Positions 51,590-60,500 of a DNA stretch of 64,000 nt are shown here, piece after piece. The DNA is from Thermodesulfobacteriota bacterium (GTDB lineage Bacteria > Desulfobacterota > Desulfobacteria > Desulfobacterales > Desulfosudaceae). The position numbers were made by a program, and so were the translations under genes. The stretch's first letter is position 1. Every line of letters begins with the position of its first letter. Location of the stretch: assembly GCA_040753795.1 (NCBI GenBank), contig JBFMDX010000001.1, positions 124,001-188,000 on the forward strand, given 5' to 3'. Under the pieces are notes generated by a model. The model was not told the DNA's origin and made no database searches. It saw only the letters and a program-made list of their open reading frames with translations.

Positions 51590-54500
51590 ATGAATGCTAA
51601 AGAAATCAGACATGTTTCTATGGGCTCGTTTTCAGGCATCAAATCAGCCCGCGCGCGTTTAACAAAACCAATTCTGTTTTTGCTGGTCCTGCTGGCTCTG
51701 GATCTGTTTCTGGCAACCGCGGTCATGGCCGCTCGCTTTTATCGAGACGCTGACAGTGATGGCTATGGAAATCCTTCTGTTTATGTGGATAGACGCATAA
51801 GGCCGTCAGGATATGTCACCAACAGCGATGATTGCAATGACGCTAACAGCGCCATTCATCCGGGAGTCCAGGACGTATGTGACAGCGTTGATAATGACTG
51901 TGACGGCACCACAGATGAAGGCTGCGTGACCTGGTATCGGGACAGCGACAACGATTTACACGGCAACCCGGCTGTATCCACGGTTTCCCTGGTTCAGCCG
52001 GCCGGCTATGTTGTCGACAATACGGATTGTGATGACACCAACAGCGCGGTTTTTTCTGGCGCTACGGAATTTTGCGACACGTTGGATAATGACTGCGACG
52101 GCAGCACGGACGAAGGCTGCGTCCCCTGGTACCGCGATCTGGACGGGGACGGGTACGGCAATCTCAATGTCTCCCAAACGGCTAATTCCAGGCCACCCGG
52201 CTATGTGGCTGATTCCAGCGACTGCAACGATAGCGATGCCGCCATTTTCCCAGGCGCGACGGAAGTGTGCGACGGCAAAGATAACGACTGCGACAGTAGC
52301 GTGGATGAGGGATGTCAATCCTGGTACCAGGATGGCGACGGAGATGGTTACGGCAATCCCGCTATTTCCCAGCAGGCTGTCGGCCAGCCGGCTGGTTTTG
52401 TTTCCGGCAATACGGATTGCGATGACGCTGATGCCGCTATAAACCCGGGGGCGGCGGAGGTCTGCGATACCGGGCACAAGGACGAGAACTGCAACGGTTT
52501 AGCCAACGAAGGGTGCCAGACCTGGTATCAGGACGGCGACGGCGACGGTTACGGCAACGCCGCTGTATCTGTATCAGCCTTTGCTCAGCCCGCCGGTTAC
52601 GTCGGGAACAGCACGGATTGTGATGATACCGACGCAGGCTCACATCCCGGCGCCCTGGAGGTTACCGGCGACGGTCATGATAACGACTGCGACGGTGAGA
52701 CGGATGAAAGCCTGGTCTGGTATTGGGACGGCGACGGAGACGGTTACGGCGATGCCGCGAACACCAGCGTTGTGGCCGCGCCGGGTTATGTGCTGAACAA
52801 CATGGATTGCGATGACACCAACGCCGCCGCCAACCCGGGGGCAACCGAAGTATGCGACAATGTGGACAATAATTGCAACGGTGTTACGGACGAAGGGTGC
52901 CAGATTTTTTATCACGACAATGACCATGACGGTTATGGCGATCCGGCCGCTTCGGTGGCGGACACTAACCTGCCGGCCGGGTATGTGAACAGCGGGACGG
53001 ACTGTGATGACAGTGACGCCGCCGTTAATCCTGACGCATTTGAAGTATGTGCCGACAGCAAGGATAATGACTGTGACGGAACCACAGATGAAGGGTGCCA
53101 GCTCTGGTACGTTGACAATGACGGCGACGGCTTTGGTAACCCTGCAGTTTCTGTTTCGGCTTCTGTACAACCAACCGGGTACGTGGGTGCGGGTACGGAC
53201 TGCGACGATACCAATGCCGCCATTTCCCCCGGCGCCCGGGAAGTATGCGACGAAGTGGACAACAACTGCAACGGGTTTGTGGACGAGGGTTGTATCCAGA
53301 GATGGTATCAGGACAATGACGGCGACACTTTTGGCAACCCGGCCGTTTCGTATACCGGTGAAAAGCGGGACGGTTATGTGCTTGTCCCCGGGGATTGTGA
53401 TGATACCAGAATCAGCATCAATCCCGATGCGCCGGAAGTATGTAATGATGGTATTGATAATAACTGCGCCGGAGGAGTGGATGAGGGTTGCCTTGAATGG
53501 TATCTGGATGCCGATGGCGACACATATGGAAATCCGGGCGTTTCGGTCAATGCGGTTGAACAACCGGCCGGTTTTGTGGCCGATAGCAGCGATTGTAATG
53601 ACAGCAATGCCGCCGCTCATCCCGGTGCCGAGGAAGCCTGCGACGGAATGGACAGCGATTGCGACGGGTCTATAGACGAGGGCTGCCAGGCCTGGTATCA
53701 GGACGCGGACGGCGACGGGTATGGAAATCCGGCGGTTTCCACTGAAGCCATAATGCAGCCTGCCGGTTATGTCAATAACGACGATGATTGCGATGATACC
53801 AAGGCCTCCATCAATCCCGGGGCGGAGGAGGCTTGCGATGACGGTGAGGATAACGACTGCGACGGCAGTACTGATGAAGGCTGCATGACATGGTATCAGG
53901 ATGCGGACGGTGATACCTTTGGTAACCCCGATGTCTCCGACAATACCGGTGACCAGCCAGCCGGGTATGTGGAGAGAGCCGGTGATTGTGACGATACCAG
54001 AGCCGATATAAACCCTGATCAGGCGGAAGTCTGCGATGACGGAACTGACAATAATTGCGCCGGCGGTGTGGATGAAGGCTGCGTCCGGTGGTACCGGGAC
54101 AATGACGGCGATACCTTCGGTACTGCCGATTACGTGATGGCTATCGGGCAACCGGCCGGTTTCGCAGCCCGGAGCGGTGACTGCAACGACGCCAACGCCG
54201 CCGTCAATCCTGATGCCACTGAGATATGCGATGGCATCGATAACGACTGTGACGGCGATCGGGATGAAGGCTGCGTCCGGTGGTATCGGGACAGTGATGA
54301 CGATACCTATGGTGACCCGGCCGTTTCTTTCGAATCCGTGAGCCAGCCGGCCGGTTTCGTTGGCATGGCCGGTGACTGTAACGATACTGACGCCGCTATT
54401 CATCCCGGTGTGGCGGAAGTCTGTGATGGCGGCGACAACGACTGTGACGGTATCGTGGACGAAGGCTGCATGCTCTGGTATCGGGACGCGGACGGAGATA

Positions 54501-57500
54501 CTTACGGCGATGCCGGAGTCTCCAGCAATGCCAATGCGCAGCCGGCCGGATACGTCAACGGCAATACCGACTGCGACGATACCAGCGCTGCTGTAAATCC
54601 GGGCGCTCCGGAAGTCTGCGGCGACGGGATTGATAACAACTGCTCCGGCGATGCGGACGAAGGCTGTCTGACCTGGTACAGGGACGCTGATGGTGACGGT
54701 TACGGTAATCCCGGCGTGTCCACCGTGTCCAGCACTCAGCCGGCCGGATTTGTCAGGGACGGCATGGATTGCGATGACACCGATTCGCTCGTTCATCCCG
54801 GAGCCGTGGAAGTCTGCGATGGAATTAAGGATGATAACTGCGACGGCGCCGTGGATGAGGGCTGTGTTGCCTGGCATCAGGACGCCGACGACGATGGTTA
54901 CGGTAACGCGGCGGTTTCCATGATTTCCATTGCCCAGCCGGCCGGATACGTGCTTGACCGGACGGATTGCGATGACACTAACGCCGCCGTGAACCCTGGG
55001 TTGACGGAAGTGTGCGATGACGGCCTGGACAACAACTGCGCCGGCGGTGTTGACGAGGGCTGTCTGACTTGGTATCAGGACGCCGATGGAGATCATTACG
55101 GCAATGCCGGCGTGTCTATCACGGCCATCACGCCGCCAGCCGGTTATGTGTTCGACCGGACGGATTGCGATGACGGCGATCCCGGTGTCCATCCCGGCGC
55201 GATGGAAGTTTGTGACGGCCTGGACAACAACTGCGCCGGCGGTACGGACGAAGGCTGCCTGGCCTGGTACCGGGACGCCGACGGTGACAATTACGGTAAT
55301 GCCGGCGTGTCCATGACCTCTCTCACCCAGCCGCCCGGCTACGTGCCTGATAACACCGACTGCAATGACGCCAATCCCGGCGTGAACCCCGGCGCCGCGG
55401 AGATCTGCGACTCCTGGGCCAATGACGAAGACTGTGACGGTAGCTGGGACGAGAACTGCCAGTGGTGGTATCAGGATGCCGACGGCGATAATTACGGCAA
55501 TAACGCCATCTGGCTGGTGTCCCAGACCGCGCCTCCCGGGTATGTCCTGGACTGGAAGGACTGCGATGACACCAATCCCGCAATCAATCCCAGTGCCGTG
55601 GAAATCTGCGGTGACGGTCTGGACAACAACTGTAACTGGAACATAGATGAAGGCTGCGTGACCTGGTATCAGGACGGCGACGGTGATAATTATGGCAACT
55701 CCGCCGTGTCAGTGGTATCCGAAACCCAGCCGGCCGGTTATGTAATGGACGGCACGGACTGCGATGATACCGATCCGTTGATTCATCCCGGCGCTACGGA
55801 AGTCTGTGATGGTATTAATGACGAGGATTGCGACGGCGCCGTGGATGAGAGATGCCTGGTCTGGTACCAGGACGGCGACGGTGACGGCTACGGCAATGCC
55901 GGGGTCACCCTCACGGCCGTTGATCAGACGGGCGGTTACGTGGCCGTGGCCGGCGATTGCGACGACACTAATCCGGGAGTAAACCCCGGCGTCGCGGAGG
56001 TGTGCGGTGACGGACTGGACAACAACTGCGACGGCGGCACGGACGAAGGCTGCCTGGTTTGGTACCAGGACAGTGACGGCGACAATTACGGCAATGCCGG
56101 CGTTTCCCAGTCGGCCGCCTATCAGCCTCCCGGATTTGTCCCCGACAATACCGACTGCGACGACACCAATCCGCTGAAGAATCCCGGCATGTCGGAAAAG
56201 TGCGGGGACGGTATTGACAATGACTGCGACGGCAATATTGACGACATAAGTTGTGTTAACTGGTTCAAGGATGTGGACGGCGATACCTACGGTGATCCCA
56301 CCCAGACCACCATGGCTGTCGGACAGCCGGCTGGCTACGTCTCTCGGGCCGGTGACTGTGATGATGGCAACGCGGCCGTCAATCCTGGCGTTCCGGAAGT
56401 GTGCGGTGACGCCATCGACAATAATTGCAATGGGAGCCAGGACGAAGGCTGCGTGATCTGGTACCAGGACGGCGACGGCGACAATTACGGCAATGCCGGG
56501 TCTTTTGTCACGTCTATTATTCAGCCGCCGGGGTATGTGCCGGACAGTACCGACTGCGATGACGGCAATGCCGCTGTCAATCCCGGTCAGACGGAGGTTT
56601 GCGGGGACGGCCTGGACAACGACTGCGCCGGCGGCGCCGACAACGGCTGCCAGACCTGGTATCAGGACGGCGACGGTGATAATTACGGCAACCCCAGTGT
56701 CTGGATTGTCTCCGTCACCAGGCCGCCCGGATACGTGGAAGACCGGACGGATTGTGATGACGCCAATCCGGCCGTCCATCCCGGCGCCCAGGAGGTCTGC
56801 GACAACTGGATGACCGATGAAGATTGCGACGGGGTGTGGGACGAGGGCTGCCAGGGGTGGTGTCAGGACGCCGACGGTGACACCTTCGGTAATAGTGCCG
56901 TCTGGGTCAACGCCATGGTCCGACCGCCCGGTTATGTCTACGACTGGAACGACTGCGATGATACCAATGCCGCCATTCATCCCGGGGTTCCGGAGTTGTG
57001 CGACGGCATCGACAATAACTGCAACTGGTGGACGGACGAGACCTGCGTGACCTGGTATGAAGACGCGGACGGCGACAATTATGGCAACTCCGCCGTATCC
57101 GTGGTGGCCATTGTCCAGCCGGCCGGTTACGTGGCGGACGGCACGGACTGCGACGACACCAATGCCGGTGTCAATCCCGGCATGGCGGAGGTGTGCGCGG
57201 ACGGTCTTGACAATGACTGCTTCGGCGGCGCGGACAACGGCTGCCTGACCTGGTATCCGGATAGCGACGGTGATAATTTTGGCGGTCCCGGTGCCCCCAT
57301 GGACGCCATTGTCCAGCCGGCGGGCTATGTGTCCGACGACACGGACTGCGACGATACCAACACCGCCGTCCACCCGGGCGCCATGGAAGTGTGCGGGGAC
57401 GGTCTGGACAACGATTGCCTCGACGGTGCGGATAACGGCTGCCTGACCTGGTATCAGGACAGTGACGGTGACAATTACGGCAATGCCGGTGTTGCCCTGG

Positions 57501-60500
57501 CGACCGTCATTCAACCCCCGGGCTATGTGTCCGACGGCACGGACTGCGACGACACCAATGCCGGCGTCAATCCCGGCATGGCGGAGGTGTGCGGGGACGG
57601 TCTTGACAACGACTGCGCCGGCGGCGTGGACGACGGCTGCCAGGTCTGGTACCTGGACAATGATAGTGATAGTTACGGAGACCCGGCGGTTTCCACCCAG
57701 TCCGCTATCCGGCCGGCCGGGTACGTAAGCAACAACATGGATTGTGATGACGCCAGGGCTTTTGTCAATCCCGGCGCGACGGAAATTTGCGACGGCATTG
57801 ATAATAACTGTGTCGGCGGTATCGATGAGGGCTGCACGGCTTGGTATCGAGACAATGACGGTGACAATTTCGGCTCCGCCGTTTCCACCCGGGCAGATCT
57901 CCAGCCGGCCGGTTACGCAGCCCTGCCGGGTGACTGTAATGACGCTAATGCCGCTATTAATCCCGGCGTTACGGAGGTCTGCGGCGACGGCGTTGATAAC
58001 GATTGTGACGGCGGTCTGGACGAAGGGTGCGTCCGATGGTACCGGGACAGTGACGGCGACGCCTATGGCGACCCGGCCGTCTCTGTCGATGCCGTGAGCC
58101 AACCGGCAGGGTATGTCGCTGCCGGAACGGATTGTGATGATAATGATGCCGCCGTCAATCCCGGTGCCGTGGAAGTCTGTGATGGTGTTGATAATGATTG
58201 TGACGGCGGTCTGGACGAAGGGTGTGTGGCCTGGTACCAGGATAATGATGCTGACGGTTACGGTAATGACGCCGTCACCACGATAGCCGTCACTCAGCCG
58301 GCCGGATATGCCGGCAGAGGCGGAGACTGCAATGACGCTGACACCGCCGTCAATCCCGCCGCCGTTGAAATCTGCGACGGCGCGGACAACGACTGTGACG
58401 GCAGAGCCGACGAAGGGTGCGTGGCCTGGTACCAGGACCTTGACGGCGACACTTACGGTGATTCCGCCATTGCTGTCACCGCCGTTCTGCAACCGCTCGG
58501 TTTTGCGGCCAGAGACGGAGACTGTGAGGACAGTAATGCCGCCGTCAATCCCGGCGTAACCGAAGTCTGTGGTGACGGGGTTGATAACGACTGTGACGGC
58601 AGCGCCGACGAAGGGTGTATTACCTGGTATCAGGACCTCGATGGCGACAATTACGGCCTGCCGGGCGCTGTCATCGAAGCCGTTACCCGGCCGGATGATT
58701 ACACCGACAGGGGCGGGGATTGCAATGACGCCGATAGCGACGTAAATCCCGGAGTGGCCGAAGTCTGTGACGACGGTATTGACAATGACTGTGACGGATC
58801 GCAAGACGAGGGCTGCGCTGACTGGTATCAGGATAATGACGGCGACGGTTACGGCTCCGTCCACACTATTTCTGATTTTACCCGGCCGCCCGGGTACGTG
58901 GCGGTCCCCGGCGACTGTAACGACGCCGATGCTGCCATTCATAAAGGAGTGAGGGAAACCTGCGATGGTATTGATAATGACTGCGACGGCGCCGTAGACG
59001 AAGGTTGTATCTTCTGGTATCAGGACCTTGATGGCGATAAATTCGGAAACCCCGAGGTTTACATCAAAGAGGTTTCTCAGCCTGCCGGTTACGTGGCCGC
59101 CGGCGGTGATTGTGATGACGCCAATCCCGCTATCCGTCCCTTTGTGCTGGATCTGTGCGATCATCTGGATAATGACTGCGACTTTGCTTCCGATGAAGAT
59201 GTCCCCAAGGAAGATTATAAGAAGACTTATCAGGATTATGACGGCGACGGATACGGTAATCCCGGCGTCTATGTGGAAGATTGCATGCTGGATGTCGGTT
59301 ATGTCATAGACGCCAGCGATTGTAACGACAAAGATGCGGATGTTCATCCCGAAGCCTTTGATGTTTGCGACAACGGTATTGACGAGGACTGCTCCGGAGC
59401 AGACCGTCCCTGCGGCACGACCGCGACCCGGGGCTGCGCGAATATAGCCGCCGTCCCCCTGGAAACCCAGGTGGATTCCGCGCCGCCCATTGTCATGCTG
59501 CTGCTGGATAACTCCGGGAGCATGTCGTGGAATGTCATGTGCCCAGGGGAGGCGGACGGGCTTTACAAGGGTTACTCCGACTGCACCACGGGAAATAATG
59601 AATACTGGCAGGCCCAATATTCGGGGAAAAATACGATTTATTACAACCCGAATGTGGAATACACGCCCTGGCCGAATTATTCGAACGCGAACAAACAGAG
59701 GCCCAGACAACACCCGGATGCGTCACCGACCACGGACCTGGACAGTAAATTTGAAACCTTCAGCGGAGCAGGCGGGATTGACGTCAAGGTAGCCCATTAC
59801 TATGCCTGGTCCTCAACCGAACAGAGACCCTATTTGGTGTTTGTCAACAATTCCAGCGTAACTTATTACAGGATCAATCCACCGGCGGACAATGAACTGG
59901 ATGCCAACCATGTCACCGGACCGGTGGCGGCGTCAGCGGTTCCGAATGACGCGATTATTCCCCAGGCCTGGAAGGATGGCAACCGGGAGTGCTCGGCGGC
60001 TGAAGCGGATGCCGCGCGGCAGAATTTTGCCAACTGGTACCAGTACTACCGCACCCGCATGCTGACGGCCATCAACACGCTGGTCTCGGTGGTGTCAAAT
60101 GTTTCGGGCATCAAGCTCGGCGTTACGACTATCAACGTCAATTCCGCCAGCGGCTTCTTCGAGCCGGTTCTGGTGGATGACAAGGTCGACACTGCCAGCG
60201 GCCACGACGGCCCCGCCAACCGGCAGAGCGTTATCGACTTTATCCTTGAATCCGGCGTACCCAACGGCGGTACGCCTCTGCTGCGGACGTATCGATCTCT
60301 CGGCGATTATTTTGATAATGCCGCTCACGACAGCAGGCCTTCCCCATGGGCCAGCGAGGAGGAAGGGGGCGAATGCCAGATGGCATTCATTATTTTGATG
60401 ACGGATGGCTATTACAATGGGGCCAATCCGGGCATCGATGACGAGGATGGTAATCAGAACACCGCCTTTGACGGCCCCCCCTTTGCCGACGCTTATGGCC

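Noticed and set aside
51731-59413. The tandem repeats as a possible CRISPR array
   Set aside because: The repeats are about 197 bases, in frame, diverged and protein-coding, without constant short repeats and unique spacers.
55709-59713. A 1,334-codon open frame on the minus strand across the repeat array, and a second one at 52640-55192
   Set aside because: Both mirror the MopE units, whose codon use leaves few stops on the opposite strand; the predicted peptides are unnatural Ile/Val repeats without ribosome sites.
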